Origin: Caulobacter sp. UNC358MFTsu5.1
Lineage (GTDB): Bacteria > Pseudomonadota > Alphaproteobacteria > Caulobacterales > Caulobacteraceae
NCBI RefSeq assembly: GCF_000712075.1
Contig: NZ_JONW01000006.1
Coordinates: forward strand, 372,001 to 436,000
Length of the DNA stretch: 64,000 nucleotides
Direction: 5' to 3'
In this document: piece by piece, positions 10,020-19,356 of the stretch
Numbering within the stretch: position 1 is the stretch's first letter
Layout of the letters: every line of letters begins with the position of its first letter
Notes under the pieces: model-generated
Database searches by the model: none
The model's input: only the letters and a program-made list of their open reading frames with translations
Told to the model about the DNA's origin: nothing
Position numbers and translations under genes: made by a program

Positions 10020-10110
10020 GTGGGGGTGCATTTACCAAACACTAAAGAACGGCGTTTTGTCAATATATTCGTATGGTTGCGCAATAGCTTAGCCTTAGAA
10101 TCCCTTGGGC
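10020..10110. other. AT-rich island in a 411-bp gene-free gap
   Basis: The 9788-10198 gap contains the repeat, the hairpin above, the rplS terminator and this AT-rich stretch (for example TTTGTCAATATATTCGTATG at 10056-10075), conspicuous in a genome of about 68-70 percent GC. I see no convincing open reading frame or clear promoter in it. It could hold a small RNA or a relic of inserted DNA. Confidence 0.4.
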
Positions 10111-10140
10111 GGTCAGGGAAAACGGCGCTCGAAAACGGCC

Positions 10141-10174
10141 AAAGAAAAAGGCCCCGGCGTCTCCGCCGGGGCCT
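10141..10174 (-). terminator. Rho-independent terminator of rplS
   Basis: A perfect 11-bp stem, AGGCCCCGGCG (10149-10159) with CGCCGGGGCCT (10164-10174), and a 4-nt loop. Read on the minus strand it is followed by TTTTCTTT. It lies 25 bp past the rplS stop. Confidence 0.92.
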
Positions 10175-10198
10175 CGTTCGTCTCGAAGATCGCGAGCC

Positions 10199-10594
10199 TT
10201 ATTCGGCGTCGGCGGCTTCCACCTTGCGGACGTTCGAACGCTCGGCGATGCGGGCCGACTTACCGCGACGGTCGCGCAGGTAGTACAGCTTGGCGCGACG
10301 GACGACGCCGCGACGCTTGACTTCGATGCTTTCGATGCTCGGCGACAGCAGCGGGAACAGACGCTCCACGCCTTCGCCGAACGAAATCTTGCGGACGGTG
10401 AAGCTCTCGTGCACGCCGCCGCCGGCGCGGGCGATGCAGACGCCCTCGTAGGCCTGGACGCGCTCGCGCTCGCCTTCCTTGATGCGCACGTTGACGCGCA
10501 GGGTGTCGCCGGGCTCGAAGTCCGGGATCGCGCGGGCCGCCAGCAGACGGGCGGCTTCTTCCTGCTCGAGTTCGGCGATGATGTTCTTAGCCAT
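10199..10594 (-). CDS. rplS: 50S ribosomal protein L19
   Basis: A 131-residue ribosomal protein located at the interface of the 30S and 50S subunits. The family core is plain: [33 protein letters not shown] and the later [44 protein letters not shown], cited as regions about 25-55 and 75-120. Its ATG follows the trmD stop by 3 bp, so the two are co-transcribed, and a clear terminator closes the unit. Length is slightly above the usual 115-120 because of a short C-terminal extension. Confidence 0.98.
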   Translation of the reverse strand: MAKNIIAELEQEEAARLLAARAIPDFEPGDTLRVNVRIKEGERERVQAYEGVCIARAGGGVHESFTVRKISFGEGVERLFPLLSPSIESIEVKRRGVVRRAKLYYLRDRRGKSARIAERSNVRKVEAADAE

Positions 10595-10597
10595 GGT

Positions 10598-11335
10598 CTA
10601 GTCTCCTTTGGGCTTACCCGTTTTCGGGTCGCCTTTTGCCTGTTGATTGGCGAGATGCGCTTCCCAGAGGTCTGGACGCCGCTCGCGGGTGGTCTCTTCA
10701 CGCATATTGCGCCGCCACTGGGCCACCTTCTTGTGGTCGCCCGACAGCAGCACCTCGGGGATGTCCAAGCCTTCGAACGTCCGCGGTCGCGTGTACTGCG
10801 GATGCTCGAGGAGGCCGTCCTCGAAGCTCTCTTCCTGCGTGCTCTCGAAATTGCCCAGAACCCCTGGAGCCAATCGAACGCACGCCTCGATCACGACCAT
10901 CGCCGCTGCCTCGCCACCGGCAAGAACAGCGTCTCCGACCGAGACCTCCTCGAACCCCCGGGCGTCGAGCACCCGCTGGTCCACCCCCTCGAAACGGCCG
11001 CACAGGACGATGACGCCCGGCGCCTTGGCCCATTCCTTGACGCGCGCCTGGGTCAGGGGCCGACCCCGGGCGCTCATGTACAAAAGCGGCCGCCCGCCGA
11101 GGTCCACGCTGTCCAGCGCGGCGGCGATGACGTCCGCTTTGAGTACGGCTCCCACGCCTCCACCCGCGGGGGTGTCGTCGAGGAAGCCGCGCTTATCCTT
11201 GGAAAACCCCCGAATGTCCAGTGTTTCCAATCGCCACAGGTCCTGCTCCTTCCACGCCGTACCGATCAGCGAGACGCCGAGCGGGCCGGGAAAGGCCTCG
11301 GGGAACATGGTCAGGACGGTGGCGGTGAACGGCAT
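10598..11335 (-). CDS. trmD: tRNA (guanine37-N1)-methyltransferase
   Basis: A 245-residue SPOUT-class knotted methyltransferase that makes m1G37 in tRNAs and prevents frameshifting. Motifs include [20 protein letters not shown] at the N-terminus and the S-adenosylmethionine-binding trefoil-knot segments [17 protein letters not shown] (about 108-124) and [20 protein letters not shown] (about 131-150). The interdomain linker and C-terminal domain follow, with [13 protein letters not shown]. It precedes rplS as in most bacteria, but rimM and rpsP are not directly upstream; a 65-codon gene and a terminator come first. Confidence 0.97.
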   Translation of the reverse strand: MPFTATVLTMFPEAFPGPLGVSLIGTAWKEQDLWRLETLDIRGFSKDKRGFLDDTPAGGGVGAVLKADVIAAALDSVDLGGRPLLYMSARGRPLTQARVKEWAKAPGVIVLCGRFEGVDQRVLDARGFEEVSVGDAVLAGGEAAAMVVIEACVRLAPGVLGNFESTQEESFEDGLLEHPQYTRPRTFEGLDIPEVLLSGDHKKVAQWRRNMREETTRERRPDLWEAHLANQQAKGDPKTGKPKGD

Positions 11336-11361
11336 GGGCGCTCCATAGCGCCCAAATGCTC

Positions 11362-11400
11362 CGAAAACGAGAGGGCCCGGAGAACGGGCCTCGCCCTCTC
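11362..11400 (-). terminator. Terminator between the 65-aa gene and trmD
   Basis: GAGAGGGC (11369-11376) pairs with GCCCTCTC (11393-11400), and the inner GGCCCG/CGGGCC can extend the structure. On the minus strand the hairpin is followed by GTTTTCGG. It would end transcription of the small upstream gene before trmD. Confidence 0.75.
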
Positions 11401-11401
11401 C

Positions 11402-11597
11402 TTAGGTCAGGATGGTTTTCGGCAGGGGTTTGCCGGCCTCGGCGGGCATCAGGGGAGGAGTCAGCTTCACCGGCTCGCTGGTCGGGCCGGCGGTCGGCGC
11501 GACGTGGTGCACGGGAGCCACGGCCAGCACGCCGGCGGTGGTCAGGGTGGCGGCGAAAAGCGCCGTACCGACGCGGATCTTCTTCCATGAAACCATG
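11402..11597 (-). CDS. Small hypothetical membrane or exported protein
   Basis: A 65-residue product, MVSWKKIRVGTALFAATL at the N-terminus, with a positively charged start and a hydrophobic segment at about residues 9-28 that fits a signal peptide or single membrane anchor. The tail is Pro/Thr-rich and ends LPKTILT. An AGGAAG lies about 10 nt before the ATG, and a terminator follows the stop, both supporting a real gene. No family recognised. The longer frame reaching upstream to 12004 is antisense to the PEP-mutase-like gene and was discarded. Confidence 0.6.
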
Positions 11598-11879
11598 GGC
11601 CAGGGTCTTCCTGTGTTTCGGGTCGTCCAAACCAAAGCCCGGGAGAGGGGGAGGTTCCCGTTTTTTGCGGCCCTGGCGAACCTCTTGCCTCTAGGCCAGC
11701 CAATGGGACTTCGCCAAGGCGGCATTACGACGCGTCGGCCATATTTCGGCGTCCGCCCCGCCAGCGGGCGCCTGTCGCCACGGGCTGTCAGCAGCGGGTC
11801 ATCAAGGTCCGATTTCCGCGAGACGACTAGGGCTGGATTGCTCGATACTCCGCCCGCCAGAGCCATCGGAGCCGCCGCC

Positions 11880-12680
11880 ATGACCACGACCGCCGACCAG
11901 TTCCACGCCCTGCACGCCGGACCGGACGTGCTGGTCCTGCCCAACGCCTGGGACGCGGCCAGCGCCGCCCTGATGGAGGACGCCGGGGCCAAGGCCGTGG
12001 CCACCTCCAGCGCCGCCGTGGCCTGGGGCCGGGGCTACGCCGACGGCGACGCCCTGCCGGTCGCGACCCTGATCGACGTGATCGCCGGCGCCGCCCGGGT
12101 CATCAAGGTCCCGCTGACCGCCGACATCGAGGGCGGCTACACCGACGACCTCGCCGAGCTGTCCGAGACCGTCAAGGCGGTGGTCGGGGCCGGGGCGGTG
12201 GGGATCAACCTGGAGGACGGCCGCCGCGATCCGGACCTGCACGCCCGCAAGATCGCCGCCGCCCGCGCTGCCGCCCAGGGCGCGGGGGTGGACCTGTTCA
12301 TCAACGCCCGCACCGACGTCTATCTGGCCAACCTCGCGGAGGGCGAGGCGGCCCTGGCCGAGACCCTGCGCCGCGCGGCGCTCTACAAGAACGCCGGGGC
12401 CAGCGGCATCTTCGTGCCGATGCCGGTCGAGGAGGACCTGCTGGCCCAGCTGGCCGCCGGGATCGCCCTGCCGGTCAACGCCATGGGCCGCCCGGGCATG
12501 CCGTCGGCCGAGCGCCTGGCGGAGCTGGGCGTGCGCCGCCTCAGCTCGGCCACCGGCCCGTTCCGCGCGGCCTACGGCGCGATGCTGGCCGCGACCCGGA
12601 CCTATCTGGCCGACGGCGACACCACCGGCTACGCGGCGTCGAGCCAGGGGCTGCCCGACCTCAACGCCCGCTTCGGCTAG
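11880..12680 (+). CDS. Isocitrate lyase/PEP mutase family protein
   Basis: A 266-residue TIM-barrel enzyme of the PEP mutase/isocitrate lyase superfamily, which makes or breaks C-C or C-P bonds next to a carboxylate with Mg2+. Diagnostic stretches are LVLPNAWDAASAAL (residues about 18-31), the metal-site region VPLTADIEGGY (about 81-91), GINLEDGRRDP (about 111-121) and INARTDVYL (about 141-149). The catalytic KKCGH loop of isocitrate lyase is absent, as is usual in the oxaloacetate-hydrolase/carboxyphosphonate-like members. Exact reaction unknown. Its stop TAG shares four bases (CTAG) with the stop of the convergent gene. Confidence 0.85.
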   Translation: MTTTADQFHALHAGPDVLVLPNAWDAASAALMEDAGAKAVATSSAAVAWGRGYADGDALPVATLIDVIAGAARVIKVPLTADIEGGYTDDLAELSETVKAVVGAGAVGINLEDGRRDPDLHARKIAAARAAAQGAGVDLFINARTDVYLANLAEGEAALAETLRRAALYKNAGASGIFVPMPVEEDLLAQLAAGIALPVNAMGRPGMPSAERLAELGVRRLSSATGPFRAAYGAMLAATRTYLADGDTTGYAASSQGLPDLNARFG

Positions 12681-14014
12681 GGCTTGGCGGCCACAGGCGG
12701 CGGCGCGGGGTCGGGCTGCCAGTTGAAGCGGATCGGCAGGACGATGGGCAGGCCGTCCAGCGGCTCGCCTTCCTTGCTCCACGGATTCATGGTCATCAGC
12801 TTGACCGCCTCCATGGCCGCCGCGCCGAAGTCCAGGCCGGCGGGGTCCTCGCGCCGGACCTGGCAATCGGTCAGCGCGCCCTGGGTGTCGACGACGCAGG
12901 CGACCACGCCCAGTCCGGTGTTGACCCCGGCCTTCATCGCGGCCTGGGGATAGACCAGGGCCATGCCCTCGGGCGTCAGGGTGCGAATCCATTTGGGCGC
13001 GGTGATCTTGCGGTTGTCGGGGCCCGTCGGATCGCGGAAGTGGAACGGCACGTCGACGGTGTAGTCGCCCAGGGTCTTCACCTGGTCCGGCTGGAAGGAG
13101 ACCTTGAAGGCGGGGGCCAGCGAGCGGGCCGCCTTGCCGAAGCCCTTGCCGGCCGGGAGCTCCGAATGCACCTCGCAGGAGGTGAGGCCGCCGGTCTTGT
13201 TCAGGTCGCAGCGCAGGACCACCTGACCGGTCGTGGCGCCCTTGGCGTCGGCCGGCCAGGCTGCGCGCACCTGGGCGCTGGAAGGCGTGCTCGCCCACGG
13301 CGGGTCCAGCACCAGGGTGTTGGCCGGCCCCGCGGGCTGGGGCATGTTCTCGAACCCCGACCAGACGACCGGGATGGTGACCTCGGTTTCCTTGGGCTTG
13401 CCGTTGCGGATCTTGGGCTTCATGCGGAACAGCGAGGACAGCTGGAGGGCGGCCGCGCCGAAGCCCATGTTCTCCGGTACCTGCTGCACGACTTTGCAGT
13501 CGCGGAGGAAGCCCTCCACATTGACCTTGCACGCGATCGTCGCCCGGGCGTTGGCGGGCGGCTTGCGGCGCGCCGCGACGGGATAGACCCCCAGCAACTG
13601 GGCGGCGGTGGGCTTGGCCATCCAGTCGGCGTTGGAGTCGCCGGGGGCCAGGAAGCTGTAGGTCCGCTCGAACCGCCGCCCGGCGATGGGAACGCCGGCG
13701 GCGTCCTTGGCCTTGACCCGCTCCTTGGCCGACAGGGCGAGGGCCGCCGCGCCGAAGCCTCTGCCGGCGGGCTCCTCGCTGGTCACCTTGCAGTCGGACA
13801 GCCGACCGCTCGCATCGGCGGTGCAATCCAGATCGACGTCGCCGGAAACCTTTTCGGCGAAGGCGGCCTTGGGATAGGCCTCGGCGACGTCCTGAGGCTT
13901 GGCGCGCTGGTCGAAGATCGGCTGGGCCAGGGTCTCGTCCGCCGTCAGCCCGACCGAAGGCGTCGCGACCGCCAAGGCCGTCGCGGCCAGGGCCGCCAGA
14001 AGTCTCACGCTCAT
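12677..14014 (-). CDS. Exported protein with four TonB C-terminal-like repeats
   Basis: A 445-residue protein with a clear signal peptide (MSVRLLAALAATALAVATPS) and no further membrane anchor. The mature part is four tandem TonB-C-like units (about residues 40-115, 140-230, 245-325 and 350-440). Each has a YP.AA or WPADA-type start, a strand of form v.C.v...G.L.dC.v with two cysteines, and a phi-G-FG-AA helix followed by a proline-containing strand. Ordinary TonB proteins carry one such domain behind an N-terminal membrane anchor and a proline spacer; neither spacer nor anchor is seen here. It is probably periplasmic and may bind receptors or peptidoglycan; function unproven. Confidence 0.75.
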   Translation of the reverse strand: MSVRLLAALAATALAVATPSVGLTADETLAQPIFDQRAKPQDVAEAYPKAAFAEKVSGDVDLDCTADASGRLSDCKVTSEEPAGRGFGAAALALSAKERVKAKDAAGVPIAGRRFERTYSFLAPGDSNADWMAKPTAAQLLGVYPVAARRKPPANARATIACKVNVEGFLRDCKVVQQVPENMGFGAAALQLSSLFRMKPKIRNGKPKETEVTIPVVWSGFENMPQPAGPANTLVLDPPWASTPSSAQVRAAWPADAKGATTGQVVLRCDLNKTGGLTSCEVHSELPAGKGFGKAARSLAPAFKVSFQPDQVKTLGDYTVDVPFHFRDPTGPDNRKITAPKWIRTLTPEGMALVYPQAAMKAGVNTGLGVVACVVDTQGALTDCQVRREDPAGLDFGAAAMEAVKLMTMNPWSKEGEPLDGLPIVLPIRFNWQPDPAPPPVAAKP

Positions 14015-14150
14015 AATCCCCCCGATACGCGTACGGGCCGCAACGCATGCAGCCTAGGGGCGAGCATAGGCGCCCTTGATGACAAGCGCCAGCATGGCGC
14101 GACCGCCTGAGGTGTTTCCGCTTCGCCCCTGACCGCCTATCTTCCCGGCC

Positions 14151-17057
14151 ATGACCGACACCCTCGCGCCCGATTCCGCCGCTGCTCCGGAAGCAGACCG
14201 TCCCATGACCCAGGACGGCCCCGCCGTGCGGCTGTTCCTGGTCGACGGCTCGGCCTATCTGTTCCGCGCCTACCACGCCCTGCCGCCGCTGACGCGCAAG
14301 AGCGACGGCCTGCCGGTGGGCGCCGTCCAGGGCTTCTGCAACATGCTGTGGAAGCTGATGCGCGACATGCAGGGCGATGCGCCCACCCACCTGGCGGTGA
14401 TCTGGGACCACTCCGAGAAGACGTTCCGCAACCAGCTCTACGACAAGTACAAGGCCCACCGCCCGCCGCCGCCCGAGGACCTGATCCCGCAGTTCCCGCT
14501 GGTGCGCGAGGCCACCCGCGCGTTCGGCGTGCCGGCCATCGAGCTGCCCGGCTACGAGGCCGACGACCTGATCGCCGCCTATGCCTGCAAGACCCGCGAC
14601 CTGGGCGGCGAGGCGGTGATCGTCTCGTCCGACAAGGACCTGATGCAGCTGGTCGGCGAGGGCGTCTCGATGTTCGACCCGATGAAGGGCGTGCGCATCG
14701 ACCGCGAGCAGGTGTTCGAGAAGTTCGGCGTCTATCCCGAGCGGGTGGTCGACGTGCAGTCGCTGTGCGGCGACAGCGTCGACAACGTGCCGGGCGCGCC
14801 GGGCATCGGCATCAAGACCGCCGCCCAGCTGATCAACGAATACGGCGACCTCGACACGCTGCTGGCCCGGGCCGGCGAGATCAAGCAGCCCAAGCGCCGC
14901 GAGACCCTGATCGAGTATGCCGACCAGATCCGGCTGTCGCGCCAGCTGGTCAAGCTGGACTGCGACACCCCGCTGCCCGAGCCGATCGACGACCTGGTGG
15001 TGCGCGAGCCCGACAAGGCCGTGCTGGCCGACTTCCTGGAGCTGATGGAGTTCCGCTCCCTGGCCCGCCGGGTCGGCGACGGCAACGCCGCGGCCGCGCC
15101 GCGCACCTTGGACCGTCCGGTCAGCACCCCGACCGCGCCGGTGCTGGGCGTGTCCTACATGGGCGCCGCCGCCCGGGCGGCGGCCAATCCGGTGGCCGAC
15201 CCGGCCATGATCGACACCACGGCCTATGTCCGCATCCAGGACATCGAGACGCTGAACGCCTGGGTCGCCAAGGCCGCGGCCAAGGGGATCGTGGCGTTCG
15301 ACACCGAGACCGACGCCCTGTCCTCGGCCACCGCCGGCCTGTGCGGCGTGTCGCTGGCGATCGCGCCCGGCGAGGCCTGCTACATCCCGGTCGGCCACTG
15401 CGAGAAGGACGGCCTGGCCCTGGAGGCCGCGGCCGATCTCGTACAGATCCCGCTCGAGGAAGCGATCGCCGCGCTGAAGCCGCTGCTGGAAGACCCGGCG
15501 GTGCTGAAGGTGGCCCAGAACGCCAAGTACGACATCGCCGTCCTGGCCCGCCACGGGATCGAGGTGGGTCCGATCGAGGACACCATGCTGATCAGTTACG
15601 TGCTGGAAGCGGGCCTGCACGGCCACGGCATGGACGAGCTGTCGGAGCTGTGGCTGGGCCACAAGCCGATCCCGTTCAAGCAGGTGGCCGGCACGGGCAA
15701 GGCGCAGATCAGCTTCAAGCACGTGGGTCTGAACGAGGCGACGGCCTACGCCGCAGAGGACGCCGACGTCACCCTGCGGCTCTACAATGTGCTCAAGCCC
15801 CGCCTGGCCGCCGAGGGACTGCTGACCGTCTACGAGACCCTGGAGCGTCCGCTGCCGGCGGTGCTGGCGGCCATGGAGAACGAGGGCGTCCGCGTCGATC
15901 CCGACACCCTGCGCCGGCTCTCGAACGAGTTCTCGATGCGCATGGCCGAGTTCGAGGCCAAGGCCCAGGAGCTGGTCGGCCGGCCGTTCAACCTGGGCAG
16001 CCCCAAGCAGATCGGCGACGTGCTGTTCGGCGAGATGCAGCTGAAGGGTGGCAAGAAGACCGCCACCGGCCAGTGGTCCACCGACAGCGACGTGCTGGAA
16101 GCCCTGGCCAACGAGCACGAGTTGCCGCGCGTGCTGCTGGACTGGCGCCAGCTGTCCAAGCTGAAGGGCACCTACACCGAGAACCTGATCGCCGCGATCG
16201 CGCCGGGCGGGGCCAACCGCATCCACACCTCCTACGCCCTGGCGGCGACCACGACGGGCCGCCTGTCGTCGTCCGACCCCAACCTGCAGAACATCCCGAT
16301 CCGCACCGAGGAGGGCCGCAAGATCCGCAAGGCCTTCGTGGCCGCGCCGGGCAAGGTGCTGATCAGCGCCGACTACAGCCAGATCGAGCTGCGCCTGCTG
16401 GCCCACATCGGCGACATCCCGCAGCTGAAGACGGCCTTCCAGGAGGGACTGGACATCCACGCCATGACCGCGTCGGAGATGTTCAACGTGCCGATCGAGG
16501 GCATGCCCTCGGAGGTGCGCCGCCGGGCCAAGGCCATCAACTTCGGCATCGTCTACGGCATCAGCGCGTTCGGCCTGGCCAACCAGCTGTCGATCCCGCA
16601 GGGCGAGGCCGGGGCCTATATCAAGACCTATTTCGAGCGCTTTCCGGGCATCCAGGCCTATATGGAGGCGACCAAGGCCTTCGTGCGCGAGCACGGCTAC
16701 GTCACCACCATCTTCGGCCGCAAGATCAACATCCCCGACATCGGCGGCAAGTCGGTGGCCCACCGGCAGTTCGCCGAGCGGGCGGCGATCAACGCGCCGA
16801 TCCAGGGCGCGGCCGCCGACGTCATGCGCCGGGCCATGGTGCGCATGCCAGGCGCGCTGAAGGCGGCGGGGCTGTCCAGCAAGATGCTGCTGCAGGTGCA
16901 CGACGAACTGGTCTTCGAGGCCCCGGAAGCCGAGGCCGAGGCCACCATCGCGGTGGCGCGCGAGATCATGCAGGGCGCGGCCGAACCGGCGGTGGCCATC
17001 TCGGTGCCGCTGACGGTCGAGGCCCGGGCCGCGGCCAACTGGGACGAGGCCCACTAG
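14151..17057 (+). CDS. polA: DNA polymerase I
   Basis: A 968-residue repair/Okazaki-fragment polymerase. Domain order is: 5'-3' exonuclease (about residues 25-310; FLVDGSAYLFRAYHALPPLT, EADDLIAAYA, SSDKDLMQLV, GVPGI-type H2TH region), 3'-5' proofreading exonuclease (about 365-560) with the DEDD motif VAFDTETDAL at about 381-390, and polymerase (about 580-968). In the last, motif A SADYSQIELRLLAHI (about 738), motif B RRAKAINFGIVYGISAFGL and motif C QVHDELVFE (about 914-922) are intact. Both exonuclease active sites appear intact, so this is a full three-activity enzyme. An upstream ATG was kept because the protein begins with a low-complexity N-terminus typical of the group; an internal ATG at residue 19 is possible. 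Confidence 0.97.
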   Translation: MTDTLAPDSAAAPEADRPMTQDGPAVRLFLVDGSAYLFRAYHALPPLTRKSDGLPVGAVQGFCNMLWKLMRDMQGDAPTHLAVIWDHSEKTFRNQLYDKYKAHRPPPPEDLIPQFPLVREATRAFGVPAIELPGYEADDLIAAYACKTRDLGGEAVIVSSDKDLMQLVGEGVSMFDPMKGVRIDREQVFEKFGVYPERVVDVQSLCGDSVDNVPGAPGIGIKTAAQLINEYGDLDTLLARAGEIKQPKRRETLIEYADQIRLSRQLVKLDCDTPLPEPIDDLVVREPDKAVLADFLELMEFRSLARRVGDGNAAAAPRTLDRPVSTPTAPVLGVSYMGAAARAAANPVADPAMIDTTAYVRIQDIETLNAWVAKAAAKGIVAFDTETDALSSATAGLCGVSLAIAPGEACYIPVGHCEKDGLALEAAADLVQIPLEEAIAALKPLLEDPAVLKVAQNAKYDIAVLARHGIEVGPIEDTMLISYVLEAGLHGHGMDELSELWLGHKPIPFKQVAGTGKAQISFKHVGLNEATAYAAEDADVTLRLYNVLKPRLAAEGLLTVYETLERPLPAVLAAMENEGVRVDPDTLRRLSNEFSMRMAEFEAKAQELVGRPFNLGSPKQIGDVLFGEMQLKGGKKTATGQWSTDSDVLEALANEHELPRVLLDWRQLSKLKGTYTENLIAAIAPGGANRIHTSYALAATTTGRLSSSDPNLQNIPIRTEEGRKIRKAFVAAPGKVLISADYSQIELRLLAHIGDIPQLKTAFQEGLDIHAMTASEMFNVPIEGMPSEVRRRAKAINFGIVYGISAFGLANQLSIPQGEAGAYIKTYFERFPGIQAYMEATKAFVREHGYVTTIFGRKINIPDIGGKSVAHRQFAERAAINAPIQGAAADVMRRAMVRMPGALKAAGLSSKMLLQVHDELVFEAPEAEAEATIAVAREIMQGAAEPAVAISVPLTVEARAAANWDEAH

Positions 17058-17067
17058 GAAAAGTCGC

Positions 17068-17151
17068 GCGTCCGGCGAGATTTTTCGTCGGACGCCCGTG
17101 CGCCACTTGAGGTGGTTTTCCGCCAAGGGCGGCTCCGCGTCCTTTGGCGGA
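17068..17151. terminator. Two hairpins after polA
   Basis: The first stem pairs 17068-17078 with 17085-17095 (11 bp, one G-T), around a T-rich loop. The second pairs TCCGCCAA (17119-17126) with TTGGCGGA (17144-17151). Neither is followed by a T-run, so Rho-independent function is uncertain. They are the only structure visible in the 298-bp gap before the chemoreceptor gene. Confidence 0.45.
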
Positions 17152-17355
17152 TACAATCTTGGATAAGAGTTATTTCGGTGAACGCAGTTATTATCGAGGA
17201 ATAGAATATGTAGCTGCGACGTTGCGCCACAGTACAGTTAATGTCGTGGAAACCTTGGCGCTCCAGTGATGGGTCGAGTGACGCGTGCTTCAAGGCTGCT
17301 GCTAAATACCCGTGGTCCATGAAGTTTTGCGTCGCGACCTCAATGGAGCGTGGCT

Positions 17356-19284
17356 ATGAACTTCGGCGACCTGAAAATTCCGCACAAGCTGCTGGCTGTG
17401 TTCGCCGTAATGCTCACCACGATCGTGGCGATGGGCGTCACGCTCTTCATCAACCAGATGGAATACGAGGGCTCGGTCGCGCGCACCGAACGGGCCTACG
17501 AGTCCCTGCGGGCCGCCGACACCGCCGCCTTCCGCCTGACCCGCCAGGAGAACTCGCTGCGCGGCTTCCTGCTGTCGGGCGACGAATACTACGTCAAGCG
17601 CCTGGAGGAGGCCCACAAGCCGAAGTTCCTGGCCGCCCTGGGCGACCTGCGCAAGCTGGCCGACGGCGACCAGGCCGACCTGACCCGCGTGGCCGCCGTC
17701 GAGGCCGCCTACGCCAACTACCGCACCCAGGCCATCGAGCCGGGCGAGAGCCTGGGCCGCGACCCGCTGACCCGTCCGCAGGCGGTCGAGCTGGTCAAGC
17801 ACGACGGCGTCGCCGACAAGGCCGTCGAGCCGGTCGAGAACGCCATCGAGGACATCACCAAGGACGCCGAGGCCGTGCTGGCCACCGAGGCCGCCGCCCA
17901 GAAGAAGGCCTCGCTGGAGACCACCCTGGCCCTGGTCATCGGCATCGGCGTGACCATCGCCATGGCCGTGGCGGGCGGCCTGCTGCTGACCGGCGGCATC
18001 GCCGGACCGGTGGCGGCCATGACCGCCGCCATGCGCCGCCTGGCCTCGGGCGATAACAGCGTGGTCATCCCGGCCGCCGGCCGCAAGGACGAGATCGGCC
18101 AGATGGCCGCCGCCGTCGAGACCTTCAAGCAGGCCGCGCTGGAGAAGATCCGCCTGGAGGGCGCCGCCGCCGATCAGCGCGCCGCCACCGAGGCCGAGCG
18201 CGCCGCCGTGGCCGACGAGAAGGCCGAGGTCGAGCGCAGCGACGCGGTCAATATCGGCGCCCTGAACGAAGCCCTGGACCGCCTGGCCGGCGGCGACCTG
18301 ACCCACCGGATCACCATTCCGTTCTCGCCCAAGGCCGAGAGCCTGAAGTCCAACTTCAACGCCGCCGCCCAGCGCATGCAGGAGGCGATGCAGGCCATCT
18401 CGGTCGCCACCGGCGGCGTCAACAGCGGCTCGGACGAGATCGCCTCGGCCTCGGACGACCTGTCGCGCCGCACCGAGCAGCAGGCCGCCTCGCTGGAAGA
18501 GACCGCCGCCGCCCTGGACGAGATCACCGCCACGGTCCGCAAGACCGCCGCCGGCGCCAAGGAGGCCTCGTCGGTGGTCGCCGTCGCCCGCGGCGACGCC
18601 GAGAAGTCCGGCCAGATCGTCAGCCAGGCGGTCAGCGCCATGACCGAGATCGAGGCCTCGTCCAACCAGGTCAGCCAGATCATCGGCGTCATCGACGAGA
18701 TCGCCTTCCAGACCAACCTGCTGGCCCTGAACGCCGGCGTCGAGGCGGCCCGGGCCGGCGACGCGGGCAAGGGCTTCGCGGTGGTCGCCCAGGAAGTCCG
18801 GGCCCTGGCCCAGCGCTCGGCCGAGGCCGCCAAGGAGATCAAGACCCTGATCTCCACCTCGACCCAGCAGGTCGAGGCCGGCGTCAGCCTGGTCGGCCAG
18901 ACCGGCGAGGCCCTGCAGCGCATCGTCGACCAGGTGGCCGCCATCGACACCCTGGTCACCGAGATCTCGGCCTCGGCCACCGAACAGGCCACGGGCCTGA
19001 ACCAGGTCAACAGCGCCGTGAACCAGATGGACCAGGTCGTCCAGCAGAACGCCGCCATGGTCGAGGAAGCCACCGCCGCCACCCACTCGCTGAAGGGCGA
19101 GGCGGGCGAGCTCTCGGCCCTGGTCGGCCGCTTCAAGCTGGGCGCCGCGGCCATGGCCGCGCCCGCCCGTTCCAGCGCTCCGGCCCGTCCCGCCACCGCC
19201 GTCCGCCCGGGCCGCGCCTCGGCGCCGGTCTCGCGCGGGAACACCGCCCTCGCCACCAAGGTCGAGGACTGGGAAGAGTTCTGA
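17356..19284 (+). CDS. Methyl-accepting chemotaxis protein
   Basis: A 642-residue transmembrane chemoreceptor. TM1 is about residues 12-32, the periplasmic or extracytoplasmic sensor about 33-187, TM2 about 188-212, a HAMP-type region follows, and the long cytoplasmic coiled-coil hairpin fills the rest. The hairpin tip [20 protein letters not shown] is the universal CheA/CheW-contact sequence (about residues 442-461), with glutamate/glutamine-rich methylation stretches on both sides. The last five residues are DWEEF, matching the xWxxF tail that docks CheR/CheB in other bacteria. ATG at 17356 chosen over a GTG at 17350 because GGAG sits 7 nt ahead. No che genes are nearby. Ligand unknown. Confidence 0.93.
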   Translation: MNFGDLKIPHKLLAVFAVMLTTIVAMGVTLFINQMEYEGSVARTERAYESLRAADTAAFRLTRQENSLRGFLLSGDEYYVKRLEEAHKPKFLAALGDLRKLADGDQADLTRVAAVEAAYANYRTQAIEPGESLGRDPLTRPQAVELVKHDGVADKAVEPVENAIEDITKDAEAVLATEAAAQKKASLETTLALVIGIGVTIAMAVAGGLLLTGGIAGPVAAMTAAMRRLASGDNSVVIPAAGRKDEIGQMAAAVETFKQAALEKIRLEGAAADQRAATEAERAAVADEKAEVERSDAVNIGALNEALDRLAGGDLTHRITIPFSPKAESLKSNFNAAAQRMQEAMQAISVATGGVNSGSDEIASASDDLSRRTEQQAASLEETAAALDEITATVRKTAAGAKEASSVVAVARGDAEKSGQIVSQAVSAMTEIEASSNQVSQIIGVIDEIAFQTNLLALNAGVEAARAGDAGKGFAVVAQEVRALAQRSAEAAKEIKTLISTSTQQVEAGVSLVGQTGEALQRIVDQVAAIDTLVTEISASATEQATGLNQVNSAVNQMDQVVQQNAAMVEEATAATHSLKGEAGELSALVGRFKLGAAAMAAPARSSAPARPATAVRPGRASAPVSRGNTALATKVEDWEEF

Positions 19285-19313
19285 TCGAGGTCCCCTCGTC
19301 GATCGGATAGGAG

Positions 19314-19353
19314 AGGCTCCCTGGATTTGTCCCCCGGGGAGCCTTTTTCTTTT
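19314..19353 (+). terminator. Rho-independent terminator of the chemoreceptor gene
   Basis: AGGCTCCC (19314-19321) pairs with GGGAGCCT (19337-19344), followed by TTTTCTTTT. It lies about 30 bp after the stop codon and just before the convergent LytTR gene end. Confidence 0.88.
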
Positions 19354-19356
19354 GGC

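Noticed and set aside
11802-17156. 1784-codon minus-strand open frame
   Set aside because: It runs opposite polA and the PEP-mutase-like gene and out of frame through the TonB-repeat gene. Composition is Gly/Arg/His/Asp-rich shadow sequence without domains.
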